A stretch of DNA of 37,548 nucleotides from Bacteroidota bacterium (GCA_005883765.1 VBAQ01000153.1:1-37548), one strand, 5' to 3'; counted from the first letter of the stretch, positions 1 to 10,241 are shown. Translations and numbers: made by a program. The notes: generated by a model from the letters alone, not told the origin.

Positions 1-3000
1 GGAGTAAAACTAAAATCTGCGGTCGGGTTATCCTGGACAATAATTGTTGCTCGCGCCGTATCTGTAACGTTGCAGGTGGCCGGATCATTTGCGATCAACG
101 TGACCGTGTAACTACCCGGAGCAGTGTACCGATGCGTTGGATTGATTGCTGTTGAAGTTCCACCGTCCCCAAAATCCCATTGAAAACTTTGACCCGCCAA
201 TGATGTATTTGCGAACACAGCATTATAAGGCGCACAACCAGCAGCTGGCGTAGTGAATTGCGCCTTCACAAGAGCGGCTACTCTTAATTGAATTGTGACG
301 GAGTCGGGAGAATTACAAAACGCCGAATCAGTTAATACCAACTTCACAGTATAAATTCCGGCAGCCGTGTAATTGTGAAAAACACTTCCTGTACCGCTGA
401 CAACGCGCGGGGAGCCGTCACCAAAATCCCACGTGAAAGAGCTGTTGTTAAATGAAATCGTTGCTGTAGATAAATTGTCAAACCTGTATTTGAAGGAATC
501 GCAGGGATTCAATTTTACAGGAGTAAAATTTAGAACGGCTTTGTTGTCTTTAACGATTATATGCACGTATGAAGTGTCGCGAATATTACAGGTAGCGGAG
601 TCAACGGCCACAAGCATCACTTTGTATGTGCCCACTGAATTAAATGTATGAGATGAGGAAGGAATCGTCGTCGTGATTTGCGGGCTGCCATCCCCAAAAT
701 TCCATTCATAGGTCACCGCATTCTTGATCGTGTCGCTGAAATCAACTGTTAATGGAACGCAGCCTGAAGAATCGCGAGGCACGCCGTTGATGCTTGACAA
801 CACGCCGGATTTTACCCCTGCGAGATTGAATGCAATTTTCACCAGCGCAAGATTGCACTCACCACCGTCGGTGGCGCGGTTGGTTGACGACCACACACCC
901 GGGGTTGTCGGAAATGTTCCTTCCTTTCCACAATTCGCACATATGGCCTGGTAGATAATGCCATTCTGATCGAAACGGCTGGTGCCTCCATCAACGTGGT
1001 CAGTGCCATAAGAATTTGTTTCGCCGAAAAAACTGCCGTAGAGTTGTGACCCAGCATCTTTTTTTAAAACAAAGAAATAAAAATCTCTTCCGTCAGTTGT
1101 GCCTTTGATCGCATTCGGCGTCACAGGCAAGCCCGCAGTTCCGGCATTTGGATAGGCAAACGTAGCCGGCGATCCCTGGCAAAAACATCCACCCCACCCG
1201 GAGACATACACATTTTCACAACGATCGACGAGGAATGCAGTTGGTGAAATATTCGGCAATACGGATCCTGATCCAAAGACGGTTGAATAAACGTACGCGG
1301 AGAGATCGGGTTTCAATTTTGCAATAAATTGTTTGCCTCCGTTGTTGAAATAAGCAGCATTGATGTGGGGCCAGGTGCCTGTTGTTTGCCCCATTACATA
1401 CGGAAACCCTTTTTGATCAAACTTGATCCCGTACACCTGGTCATAGCTGGTGGTTCCTAAAAAACTGGAACGTACTAATGAAGTGCCTGATATGATCGCA
1501 ACAAATCCATCGATCGCCCCGGAATAATTGGGCCCGACCGTTCCTGCATGATTGCCGGGAAAACTATTTGTGCTACTCTCTGTTCCCCCTGCCACATATA
1601 AGTTGCCTGTCACCGGATTTATATCTAAAACATAAGCGGCATCATTGCCGTCGCCTCCCAGATAACTACTGAATAAAAGTGTTGACAGGTCGGGAGACAT
1701 TTTCAAAACAACTCCATCCTGCGCGCCGCCATTTGAAGATTGAAAAGGTGAAACGGTTGGAAAATTATTTGATTGGGTACAGGAGCCTAAATACACGTTT
1801 CCTGCGTTGTCAAGAATAACTTCGCTCCTGGCTTCATCGCCATAATTGTGTTGCAACGAAGCAGCGCCATTGCCATAGGGAGTAATATTTGCACCATCAT
1901 CTTTGTCTCCTCCAATTCTTTTCGATCCTATCAATCCATTCCCTGCAGCATTCAGTTTTGTGAGAATAATATCAAAACCGCCGCCGGGTCCAATGAGCCC
2001 ACCGCTTCCCGAAGGTGTTGTTGGATAATCAGGCGAATTGGTACGACCCGCAATAATTAGCTCCCCTTGTGGATCGCAAATAAGACTTTGCGGGAATTCA
2101 TTTCCTGAACCTCCGATGTATGTTGCATAAATCCTGTTGCTGCCATTGGGAGAGAGTTTGATGATGCCGATGTCAAAACCATTCGGACCAAATTCACTTG
2201 ACACACCTCCTCCAAAATTTGTTTGAAAGGCACCCGGTGAAACGGGAAAGCCCGGATCAAAAACAATTCCACCTCCATACATACTACCATCCGGACCATA
2301 GGTGGCAGTAAAGCCCCAGTTATCTGCCGTGCTGCCGGTAAACGAACAAAAGATCAATGAAGGATCTATGACCAGAGTAGAAGATGGATCGTAGTCTTTC
2401 ACATCGAAACTTACAACATCGTTTTTTAGCTTGTATTTACAAATTATTTCTTTTCGTCCATTTTCATTTTGCTGAAATGAATAAGGATCCAGCTCTTTGA
2501 GGTTGCCAACGGATGTTCCAATAACCAACTCCTTATTTTTTATTTCAAGCTTATCGGCTCCATGATATTTCAAAGCAATGCGGGAAATATCGCCACCAGG
2601 TTTTACAACAAGATCATATTTTACCGCTCCGCTGTTCGAATAATATCTCACATCCACATTGGGATAAATATTTTTTACAGTGATGCCCTGGTACACTTTG
2701 CAATCACTCGCCCATTTTGAAGGATCGTTACCAATAAAGTAATTGTTGTAACCTGGCAAAGGCTTATCAGCAATAATCTCGGGATTTTGTTTGCCATTGA
2801 CGAATTCAACTTTATAAGCATGTGAGTGAACGGTAACCGAAGTTTCTTTCATGGTCTTCCCGCTTTCAACACCGTGTCCATGCCTTGCCTCAGCGAGCCT
2901 TGCCCAGTCAGCGGGGCTGTGTTGAATTACCATGAAACCATCTTTTTGCACATAAAATGCTCCTGCGTTGACCTGTCCAAAAAATTTAATATTGTTGCTC

Positions 3001-3110
3001 CATTGACCCTTGTTCTCGATAAATTCAATGTTACTGTACTGCGCCCTGAGCAAAGAGAATTGGAAACAACAGGCAACAATTATCAATAGCGTACGGTTCA
3101 ATCTCATCAT
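1..3110 (-). CDS. PKD-repeat surface protein, T9SS cargo type, second copy (3' end outside window)
   Basis: An open frame runs from ATG at 3110 (two ATG codons in tandem) to the left edge without a stop, giving 1036 codons; the C-terminus is missing. A signal peptide (MMRLNRTLLIIVACC, cleavage near RAQ) is followed by NIEFIENKGQW, the start of the N-terminal domain seen in many Bacteroidota PKD proteins, then a propeller-like region rich in GG and YVAG-type strands, then PKD repeats with WDFGDG-type cores. Most residues match the protein at 4253-7948 along the whole visible length, so the two are paralogs. By comparison about 195 residues are lost at the edge: the rest of the fourth PKD repeat and the C-terminal sorting domain. 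It follows the PorP/SprF gene by 77 nt and is probably co-transcribed. Likely a secreted or surface-bound adhesin or motility-type protein; the ligand is unknown. Confidence 0.9.
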   Translation of the reverse strand, partial: MMRLNRTLLIIVACCFQFSLLRAQYSNIEFIENKGQWSNNIKFFGQVNAGAFYVQKDGFMVIQHSPADWARLAEARHGHGVESGKTMKETSVTVHSHAYKVEFVNGKQNPEIIADKPLPGYNNYFIGNDPSKWASDCKVYQGITVKNIYPNVDVRYYSNSGAVKYDLVVKPGGDISRIALKYHGADKLEIKNKELVIGTSVGNLKELDPYSFQQNENGRKEIICKYKLKNDVVSFDVKDYDPSSTLVIDPSLIFCSFTGSTADNWGFTATYGPDGSMYGGGIVFDPGFPVSPGAFQTNFGGGVSSEFGPNGFDIGIIKLSPNGSNRIYATYIGGSGNEFPQSLICDPQGELIIAGRTNSPDYPTTPSGSGGLIGPGGGFDIILTKLNAAGNGLIGSKRIGGDKDDGANITPYGNGAASLQHNYGDEARSEVILDNAGNVYLGSCTQSNNFPTVSPFQSSNGGAQDGVVLKMSPDLSTLLFSSYLGGDGNDAAYVLDINPVTGNLYVAGGTESSTNSFPGNHAGTVGPNYSGAIDGFVAIISGTSLVRSSFLGTTSYDQVYGIKFDQKGFPYVMGQTTGTWPHINAAYFNNGGKQFIAKLKPDLSAYVYSTVFGSGSVLPNISPTAFLVDRCENVYVSGWGGCFCQGSPATFAYPNAGTAGLPVTPNAIKGTTDGRDFYFFVLKKDAGSQLYGSFFGETNSYGTDHVDGGTSRFDQNGIIYQAICANCGKEGTFPTTPGVWSSTNRATDGGECNLALVKIAFNLAGVKSGVLSSINGVPRDSSGCVPLTVDFSDTIKNAVTYEWNFGDGSPQITTTIPSSSHTFNSVGTYKVMLVAVDSATCNIRDTSYVHIIVKDNKAVLNFTPVKLNPCDSFKYRFDNLSTATISFNNSSFTWDFGDGSPRVVSGTGSVFHNYTAAGIYTVKLVLTDSAFCNSPDSVTIQLRVAALVKAQFTTPAAGCAPYNAVFANTSLAGQSFQWDFGDGGTSTAINPTHRYTAPGSYTVTLIANDPATCNVTDTARATIIVQDNPTADFSFT

Positions 3111-3187
3111 ATAACAAAGGTGATTCGCTTATAATTAAAAAAGCTGTTTCAAAAATTAAAAGAAAGCAAAAATTTCAGTTGAACTTA

Positions 3188-4228
3188 TCAGTAGGCATTT
3201 TTAAAATCAGGACACATGGATTGCCGGTCCGTACGGCCAGTGAAGAATCCATTCTTTATTAGCGAAAACTCAAAAGCGCCGCGGGTATTGTTGTAATTTT
3301 TTAGCGTTGACGTAGTAGCATCATAGGTAAAAGTAAAAGTATAGTCTTTATACACCAGCCCGACCATTGGTATGATCGCATCTTTATACCGATAATAAAG
3401 CCCTCCGATCAATTCCTTATCTCCGTCGCCCGACAAATTATAATGAGCGTTGGCTCCGCCAACGATCTCAGATGCCTTTGCCTGTTCTGAAAAATATATG
3501 TTGGGATTGATGATCCACTCATCATTCAATTTAAAACTACCATTTAAAAAACCCGTAAAGCGAACAGGAACACGGTTGTCAACACCAGGCTCCTGGTCAA
3601 AGAAAGATTCTCTTGGGCGGTTAACATGCATGGCCGAAAAACCAGCGTTAACATATACTTTCTCATTTGGGAAGTAAGCATAATTGGCGCCGGCCTGGAT
3701 ATCGAGGTAGTTGATATTATTTTCTGCTAATGCAACACCTGTTGGCAGATGATTGTCAAAAAATTTTCCATCATATTGATCAGGAAATTTTAGGTTAGTG
3801 ACGTTGATCTGTTTATTTGCCCAACCAACATTAAATCCGGCGCTTACCAAACTTCCTGAATTGATCATTTGATGATAGGCAACAGAGCCGTAAATCTTGG
3901 TTGATGTAAGATTTCCGCTTCCTGCCACGTCGTGTAGTATCACCCCACCTAATCCCATCCACCCTGTTTCGATCCTGTTCCGAAGAACCTGCACATCGCC
4001 AAAAGCACTCATAGTTTTGTAAGGGACGGCCATTATTGCGGACCATTGATTACGATAATTCATTCCCAGCCTGTAATCGGCCTGTGGGATAAACCCGGTA
4101 TTTGCGGGATTCGTTAGCAACGGAGAATTCATGAATTGAGAAAAATGTAAATCTTGTGCAAAGGCACAAGGCACAAACCACAAGGCACAAGTGGCAAACA
4201 TTACGCTTCGATAAAAAATTCTCTTCAT
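3188..4228 (-). CDS. PorP/SprF family type IX secretion system membrane protein
   Basis: The protein has a signal peptide ending in CAFAQ and the family's opening pattern DLHFSQFMNSPLLTNPANTG, then alternating strands expected of an outer-membrane beta-barrel (RLGMNYRNQW, GLYYRYKDAIIPMVGLVY), ending in a short tail. PorP/SprF proteins pair with large T9SS cargo carrying type B C-terminal domains, as SprF does with SprB. The location here, 24 nt after one giant PKD gene and 77 nt before its paralog, fits that role. ATG 4228 gives a normal signal peptide (MKRIFYRS); an in-frame GTG at 4237 would add three residues. About 346 residues, a usual family length. The signal-peptide region is built on a short GGCACAA DNA repeat. 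Function as anchor or export partner is inferred from family and context. Confidence 0.9.
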   Translation of the reverse strand: MKRIFYRSVMFATCALWFVPCAFAQDLHFSQFMNSPLLTNPANTGFIPQADYRLGMNYRNQWSAIMAVPYKTMSAFGDVQVLRNRIETGWMGLGGVILHDVAGSGNLTSTKIYGSVAYHQMINSGSLVSAGFNVGWANKQINVTNLKFPDQYDGKFFDNHLPTGVALAENNINYLDIQAGANYAYFPNEKVYVNAGFSAMHVNRPRESFFDQEPGVDNRVPVRFTGFLNGSFKLNDEWIINPNIYFSEQAKASEIVGGANAHYNLSGDGDKELIGGLYYRYKDAIIPMVGLVYKDYTFTFTYDATTSTLKNYNNTRGAFEFSLIKNGFFTGRTDRQSMCPDFKNAY

Positions 4229-4252
4229 CACTATCACTTTTAGATTTGCATG

Positions 4253-7200
4253 TTATCTGATTAACGTTATATCACCCTTTTTAGTTGTTTTCTTTCCGTC
4301 AAAAAATTCTACATCCAAAGTGTATGCGTATACGTCCATTGGCTGTATGGTGCCGCTAAATCTTCCATCCCAACCAATGCTCTTATCGTTTGTTTCGAAA
4401 ACTTTTTGTCCCCACCTGTTCCAGATAATAAATTTCATTTTAGTTATCCCAAAGCCCTTCACAAAGATCTTGCTGTTCATGGTACCGCTCAGCGGAGTAA
4501 ATGCATTTGGTACATCTACTGCGGGTATAACGATCGCACTAACTGGTTTGCACACTGTGTCGGGGCACCCCGCTACATTGAAGGCAACAAGACAGGCGTT
4601 GAAAGTTCCCGTGGCATTGTATTGATGCGAAACTTCAAGTCTTGATGTTGTCCCCAGGCTATCTCCGTCGCCAAACTTCCAGATAAACCGGATGGCGTCT
4701 GGCGAAGACAAGTTGGTAAATGTGGTTGGCGTGTTTTCAATGGGCGGATCCGGGGCAAAACTAAAGTCTGCTATTGGAATATCTGCAACAACAATTGTTA
4801 ATGTTGTTGTGTCTGTAAGATTGCAGGTGCCGGGGTCGTTTGCAATCAATGTCACGGTGTAAGTTCCCGGGACGGTGTATAAATGGGTTGGGTTGATCGC
4901 CGTGGAAGTTCCCCCATCACCAAAATCCCACTGGAAGGTTTGCCCGGCCAGGGATGTGTTTGTGAACACGGCGTTGTAAGGAACACAGCCTGCCGGTGGC
5001 GTAGTAAATTGAGCTTTCACTAACGCCGCTACTCTCAGTTGAATGGTCACGGAATCAGGTGCATTGCAAAAACTGGTATCGGTCAGTATGAGTCTTACAT
5101 TGTAAGTTCCCGGAGCAGTATAGCTATGAAACACACTCGCGGTGCCTGTATTTATCCTTGGAGAACCATCGCCAAAATCCCATGTAAAGGAATTATTGGA
5201 AAAGGCAATGGGAGCAGTTGATAAATTATCGAACCTGTATTTAAATGAATCACATGGATTCAATTTCACAGGATCAAAAGCGATCAAAGCCTTTACATCT
5301 CCGACCCTGATATGAACATAGGACGTGTCGCGAATGTTACAAGTTGTAGAATCAATGGCAACCAGCATCACCGTATACGATCCTACTGAATTAAATGTAT
5401 GCGACGTGCTGGGAACCGTCGTCTTCACCTGGGGGCTGCCATCACCAAAAGTCCATTCATAGCTGACGGCGTTCTTAACGGTATCTTTGAAATCCACAGT
5501 TAAAGGAACACAACCCGCTGAATCCCTCGGTACGCCATTTATTATTGATACTATGCCCGCTTTTACTCCCGCCAGGTTGAAAGCAATTTTTACAAGTGCA
5601 AGGTTGCACCTTCCTCCCGAAGTGGATGGATTTGTTGATGACCAGGCGCCGGGTGTTGTCGGAAATACGGCACCACCATCCAATTCCTTACAGTTAGCGC
5701 AAATGGCCTGGTAGATGACGCCGTTCTGATCAAAGCGGCTCGTACCACCATCAACATGATCCGAGCCATTGATGTTACCTTCCCCGAAAAAAGCACCAAA
5801 TAGTTGAGATTTGGCATCTTTCTTCAAGACAAAGAAGTAGAAATCTCTTCCGTCAGTTGTACTTTTGCCAACAGTACCAGCATCCGCCGTTACCGGCAAG
5901 CCAGCCGTGCCAGCATTGGGATATTGCCAAAAGGTTGGCGAGCCCTGGCAAAAACATCCTCCCCATCCCGAAACATAGACGTTCTCGCAACGGTCAACTA
6001 AGAATGCGGTGGGAGAAATATTCGGCAAGGCTGTTGTTCCAAAAGTGATCGAGTAAACAAAAGCCGACAAATCGGATTTCAATTTTGAAATGAACTGTTT
6101 ACCGCCTGGTTGATTCCACGGGCTTGGATTTCCCGGTGGCGCGACAAATGGCCATGTTCCTGTAGTTTGACCCGTGACATAAGGAAAACCATTCTTATCA
6201 AACTGAATTCCGTACACTTGGTCAATACCCGAGGTTCCTAAATAGGTGGAGCGAATAAGATTGGTGCCGGAAATCACAGCGACGAAGCCATCAATTCCGC
6301 CGTGGGAACCCGGGCCGATGGTACCTCCTTTATTTCCGGGAAAATCACCGCTTGCTGTGCCACCCGCTACGTATAAATTTCCACTTGTCGGATCTATCGA
6401 CAGGACATAGGCGGCATCATCCCCGCTTCCCCCTAAATAAGAACTAAACAGGAGGGTGGAAACATCAGGGGATATTTTTAAAACAACTGCATCCTGGTTG
6501 CCAGCATTTGCGGCTTGAAAAGCAGACACTTTCGGAAAATCATTCGAGCGGGTGCAGGACGCCAGGTAAATATTACCGGCATTGTCAAGGATCACTTCAC
6601 TTCTTGCTTCATCACCATAATTACGCTGCAATGAAGTAGCCCCTCCACCATACTCCGTTATATTTGCCCCATCCTGACCGGTTCCACCAATCCTCATTGA
6701 GCCTATCAAGCCGTTTCCGGCTGCATTTAATTTGGTAATAATAATATCAAAGCCCCCTCCGGGACCGCTCAAATTACCAGAGGGTTTTGTCGGATAATTT
6801 GAAGAACTGCTTCGGCCAGCAATAATCAATTCGCCCTGGGGATCACAGATCAAACTCTGTGGCATTTCATTGCCCGCGCCACCAACATAAGTTGCATAAA
6901 CGCGGTTGGATCCATTTGGCGAAAGCTTGATAATGCCTATATCGATAGCTCCCCAGCCATTTCCATCACCGCCCGCATAAGTTGTTTGGAATGCTCCTGG
7001 TGACACGGGGAAGCCAGCGCTAAAAACAATACCGCCACCATACATACTTCCATCGGGTCCGTAAGTAGCCGTAAAGCCCCAGTTATCTGCCGTGCTACCG
7101 GTGAACGAACAAAATACTAGTGAAGGATCGATGATCAACGTTGATGACGGATCATAATTCTTGATATCAAAACTTACAACATTATTCTTGAGCTTGTATT

Positions 7201-7948
7201 TACAAATCACTTCTTTTTTCTGCTCTCGTGCGGCGCTGTTTGCACCAGGTCTTTCATCATATTGGTAACTGTATGGAGCCAGTTCTTTGAGGTCACCTGC
7301 CGATGTTTTAATGGTGAGTTCCTTGTTTCTTAATTCCAGTTTATCTGCTCCCCGATATTTTAACGCGATGCGTGAAATATCGGCGCCCGGTTTTATGATC
7401 AGGTCATATTTCACTGCACTCTTATCAGAATAATAGCGAACATCAACATTAGGATATATATTTTTTACAGTAATGCCCTGGTACACCTTACAATCAGAAG
7501 CCCATTTGGAAGGATCATTGCCGAGGAAGTAATTATTGTATCCCGGTAAAGGCTTATCAGGAATCAATTCAGAATTTGGATTGCCATTCAAAAATTCAAC
7601 ATTGTAGGCGTGAGAGCGAATGGTAACATGTCCCTCTTTTATCAGTTCAAAATTTTTTGCTTCGTGACTGTGTGTTAGCTCACCAACCTTTGCCCAATCT
7701 TCCGGGTTGTGCTGTACAACCATGAATCCATTCTGCTCCACGTAAAACAAACCCGCTGCAACCTGACCTGAGAACTTGATACGACTATCCCACTGACCTT
7801 TATTTTCTATGAACTCAATATTATTGTATTGTGCTTTGAGAGCGGTGGCTGACAGTAAGAAATAAGAAAGGAGTATGTAGATTGTACGGTTCAAGGAAGT
7901 TTTTACCAATTTAACTAAAATCACCGAAAAATATTTTATAATCTCCAT
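4253..7948 (-). CDS. PKD-repeat surface protein with gliding-motility (T9SS type B) C-terminal domain
   Basis: This 1231-residue protein has an N-terminal hydrophobic signal at about 20-40 (cleavage near LKAQ), an N-terminal domain beginning NIEFIENKGQW (43-53), a long propeller-like region (about 280-790) with repeated YVAGG/YLGGSGDD strands, four PKD repeats (about 798-883, 884-975, 977-1055, 1056-1143; cores WTFGDG, WDFGDG, WDFGDG, WKFGDG) and a C-terminal domain (1145-1231) with VPNAFTP, WNRWGQKVFET and GWDG, the hallmarks of the gliding-motility-associated sorting domain. Such proteins cross the outer membrane by type IX secretion and stay on the surface or are released. The ATG at 7948 adds 17 residues before the signal core; the paralog begins at the equivalent of residue 18, so a later start is possible. 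The stop is 24 nt before the PorP/SprF start, which suggests an operon. Confidence 0.93.
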   Translation of the reverse strand: MEIIKYFSVILVKLVKTSLNRTIYILLSYFLLSATALKAQYNNIEFIENKGQWDSRIKFSGQVAAGLFYVEQNGFMVVQHNPEDWAKVGELTHSHEAKNFELIKEGHVTIRSHAYNVEFLNGNPNSELIPDKPLPGYNNYFLGNDPSKWASDCKVYQGITVKNIYPNVDVRYYSDKSAVKYDLIIKPGADISRIALKYRGADKLELRNKELTIKTSAGDLKELAPYSYQYDERPGANSAAREQKKEVICKYKLKNNVVSFDIKNYDPSSTLIIDPSLVFCSFTGSTADNWGFTATYGPDGSMYGGGIVFSAGFPVSPGAFQTTYAGGDGNGWGAIDIGIIKLSPNGSNRVYATYVGGAGNEMPQSLICDPQGELIIAGRSSSSNYPTKPSGNLSGPGGGFDIIITKLNAAGNGLIGSMRIGGTGQDGANITEYGGGATSLQRNYGDEARSEVILDNAGNIYLASCTRSNDFPKVSAFQAANAGNQDAVVLKISPDVSTLLFSSYLGGSGDDAAYVLSIDPTSGNLYVAGGTASGDFPGNKGGTIGPGSHGGIDGFVAVISGTNLIRSTYLGTSGIDQVYGIQFDKNGFPYVTGQTTGTWPFVAPPGNPSPWNQPGGKQFISKLKSDLSAFVYSITFGTTALPNISPTAFLVDRCENVYVSGWGGCFCQGSPTFWQYPNAGTAGLPVTADAGTVGKSTTDGRDFYFFVLKKDAKSQLFGAFFGEGNINGSDHVDGGTSRFDQNGVIYQAICANCKELDGGAVFPTTPGAWSSTNPSTSGGRCNLALVKIAFNLAGVKAGIVSIINGVPRDSAGCVPLTVDFKDTVKNAVSYEWTFGDGSPQVKTTVPSTSHTFNSVGSYTVMLVAIDSTTCNIRDTSYVHIRVGDVKALIAFDPVKLNPCDSFKYRFDNLSTAPIAFSNNSFTWDFGDGSPRINTGTASVFHSYTAPGTYNVRLILTDTSFCNAPDSVTIQLRVAALVKAQFTTPPAGCVPYNAVFTNTSLAGQTFQWDFGDGGTSTAINPTHLYTVPGTYTVTLIANDPGTCNLTDTTTLTIVVADIPIADFSFAPDPPIENTPTTFTNLSSPDAIRFIWKFGDGDSLGTTSRLEVSHQYNATGTFNACLVAFNVAGCPDTVCKPVSAIVIPAVDVPNAFTPLSGTMNSKIFVKGFGITKMKFIIWNRWGQKVFETNDKSIGWDGRFSGTIQPMDVYAYTLDVEFFDGKKTTKKGDITLIR

Positions 7949-8031
7949 CTAAAAACAAATCCGACAAGTAGTTTTACCTTTTTGTGACGACGAAAGGCCG
8001 TTTGTCCAAAGGAAATGATCAGACGTCTTTA

Positions 8032-10101
8032 TCAGGAAATTCTGCTCCACACCGTACCATTCTTTTGCCTCATCAGGAAATTTTTTAAGAGCAAATTTTC
8101 AGCCGAACCAAGGTCTGGATCTTCGTCTAAAATTTTCATGGCTATATTTTTCGCAGTTTCGAGTATTGGTCTGTCTTTGACTATACTTGCCAGCTTAAAG
8201 TTTAATTCACCACTTTGTCTTGTACCCTCTATATCCCCAGGTCCCCGCAGGTCAAGATCTTTTTCGGCGATCAGGAAACCGTCATTCGTTGAGGTCATTA
8301 CACTCATTCTCTCCCGGGCATCATTTCCAACGTCGTTTGCTGATAACAGGATGCAATAGCTTTTTTCCTGTCCCCTTCCCACTCTTCCTCGTAGTTGATG
8401 GAGTTGCGAAAGACCAAATCTCTCCGCACTTTCGACCACCATGACGGTTGCGTTAGGAACATTTACACCCACTTCAACTACAGTTGTCGACACCATGATT
8501 TGTGTATCGCCGGTAACAAACCGATGCATATTAATTCGTTTTTGCTCGGCCTTCTGTCGTCCATGCACCATGCTGATCCAATATCTTGGCTCAGGAAAAT
8601 ATGCCTTTACATTTTCATATCCCTTCATCAGGTTCTCATAATCCAGTTTTGAGCTTTCTTCGATTAATGGAAAAATAATATAGGCCTGCCTTCCCTTGGC
8701 AATCTCAGCCTTCACAAAATCCATTACCTGCGATCGCTTGTTTTCATAACGGTGAACTGTGGTGATGAGTTGTCTTCCCGGCGGCATTTCATCCATGATG
8801 CTATAATCAAGATCACCATACGCCGTCATCGCTAAGGTCCTGGGTATAGGTGTTGCCGTCATCACGAGTATGTGCGGTGGGATCTCTGCCTTCTCCCAAA
8901 GTTTCGCTCGCTGGGCAACACCGAAACGATGCTGTTCATCAACGATCGCGAGTCCAAGATTTCTAAATTGGACTGCCTCTTCGATGATGGCATGTGTGCC
9001 CACAAGGATCTTTAGAGTTTCATCCGCTAACATTTCGATAATCTCTTTCCTCTGTGCGGCTTTTGTTGAACCCGTCAGCAACCTTATTGACACCGGCATG
9101 TCCTTCAGCAATTCAAGAATGCTGTTGTAATGTTGCTGCGCCAATATTTCTGTTGGAGCCATCATACACGCCTGGTATCCGTTATCGATAGCAAGCAGCA
9201 TGGTCAGTAAGGCCACAATAGTTTTTCCGCTACCCACATCACCTTGCAATAAACGATTCATTTGGTGACCCCTGGCCGTATCAGTTCTTATTTCTTTAAT
9301 AACTCTTTTTTGCGCACCGGTTAATTCAAAAGGAAGATAATTACCGTAAAAATTATTGAACAGCTCACCTACTTTATCAAATACAATTCCTTTTGAAAAG
9401 CGATGGCGTTTTTGACGCAACAACCCTAATCGTAGCTGTGATAAAAAAAATTCTTCAAACTTCAATCTTCGTATGGCTTGTTCATAATTTTCCAGTGATT
9501 CCGGAAAATGAATTTGCCTGTAAGCCTCAAACCGCGGCAAAAGTTTTAACTGTTTTAAAATGGTTGAAGGCATGTTTTCGGGAACATCTTTTTCCCTCAG
9601 CAGAGTAAAGAGAAGCTTTGTCAATTTCCCAATTGGCCTTCCTCCCAATCCTTTTGCTTTTAATTTTTCGGTACTGGGATAAACAGGCTCGAGATAGTTT
9701 TTGCCTTCTATTGTTTCTTCAGTCAGCAGCTCCATTTCCGGGTGAACGATCTGGGGATGCCCCTGGAAGAAACTAACTTTTCCGTAGACAAGATAGGCCT
9801 CGCCCTGCCTTAAATTTTTTTGCAACCAACTGACTCCTTCAAACCATACCAGTTCAAGGAAACCGGATTTGTCTGCCAATTGACCCACCAACCGCTTGCT
9901 GTGCTTGTGGCCGACCAATTCAATAACGGACAAGATGCCCGCGACCTGGATATAATCCGTTGCAGAAGTTATCTCCTCGATCAAATTCACTTTTGTTTTA
10001 TCAACGTGCCGATAGGGAAAATGATTGAGCAGGTCCCCAAACGTAAAAATGTTGAGTTCTTTTTTCAAAAGATCTGCCCGCTGCGGACCAACACCTTTCA
10101 A
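8032..10101 (-). CDS. recG: ATP-dependent DNA helicase RecG
   Basis: RecG remodels stalled replication forks and branch-migrates Holliday junctions in the cytoplasm. Visible parts (numbered from TTG 10101) are KGVGPQRADLLKKEL at the N-terminus, an OB-fold wedge domain (about 45-140), Walker A GDVGSGKT (287-294), the DEQH box (388-391), TATPIPRTLAM (415-425), and the helicase end with STTVVEVGVNVPNA and RGRVGRG (571-577). Length 689 is close to the usual 690-700. The start is odd. TTG 10101 is the only standard start codon in frame, yet family-like sequence continues upstream (NPIEY before LKGVGP) and the frame stays open to a TAA at 10189-10191 with no ATG, GTG or TTG. Initiation at an ATT (10143 or 10146) would give a family-length N-terminus. 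It lies 83 nt upstream of the PKD gene. Confidence 0.95.
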   Translation of the reverse strand: MKGVGPQRADLLKKELNIFTFGDLLNHFPYRHVDKTKVNLIEEITSATDYIQVAGILSVIELVGHKHSKRLVGQLADKSGFLELVWFEGVSWLQKNLRQGEAYLVYGKVSFFQGHPQIVHPEMELLTEETIEGKNYLEPVYPSTEKLKAKGLGGRPIGKLTKLLFTLLREKDVPENMPSTILKQLKLLPRFEAYRQIHFPESLENYEQAIRRLKFEEFFLSQLRLGLLRQKRHRFSKGIVFDKVGELFNNFYGNYLPFELTGAQKRVIKEIRTDTARGHQMNRLLQGDVGSGKTIVALLTMLLAIDNGYQACMMAPTEILAQQHYNSILELLKDMPVSIRLLTGSTKAAQRKEIIEMLADETLKILVGTHAIIEEAVQFRNLGLAIVDEQHRFGVAQRAKLWEKAEIPPHILVMTATPIPRTLAMTAYGDLDYSIMDEMPPGRQLITTVHRYENKRSQVMDFVKAEIAKGRQAYIIFPLIEESSKLDYENLMKGYENVKAYFPEPRYWISMVHGRQKAEQKRINMHRFVTGDTQIMVSTTVVEVGVNVPNATVMVVESAERFGLSQLHQLRGRVGRGQEKSYCILLSANDVGNDARERMSVMTSTNDGFLIAEKDLDLRGPGDIEGTRQSGELNFKLASIVKDRPILETAKNIAMKILDEDPDLGSAENLLLKNFLMRQKNGTVWSRIS

Positions 10102-10241
10102 ATACTCAATGGGATTCGATAATATGTCGGGAGAAGAAGAAATAATATTGTTTCGTACAAATGTAATGGTGGAAGAGCGATTTGCGATTTAGAAATCCCA
10201 GATTTGACTGTAATGTGCTGTTCGCGTCAGTGGCAAATATT

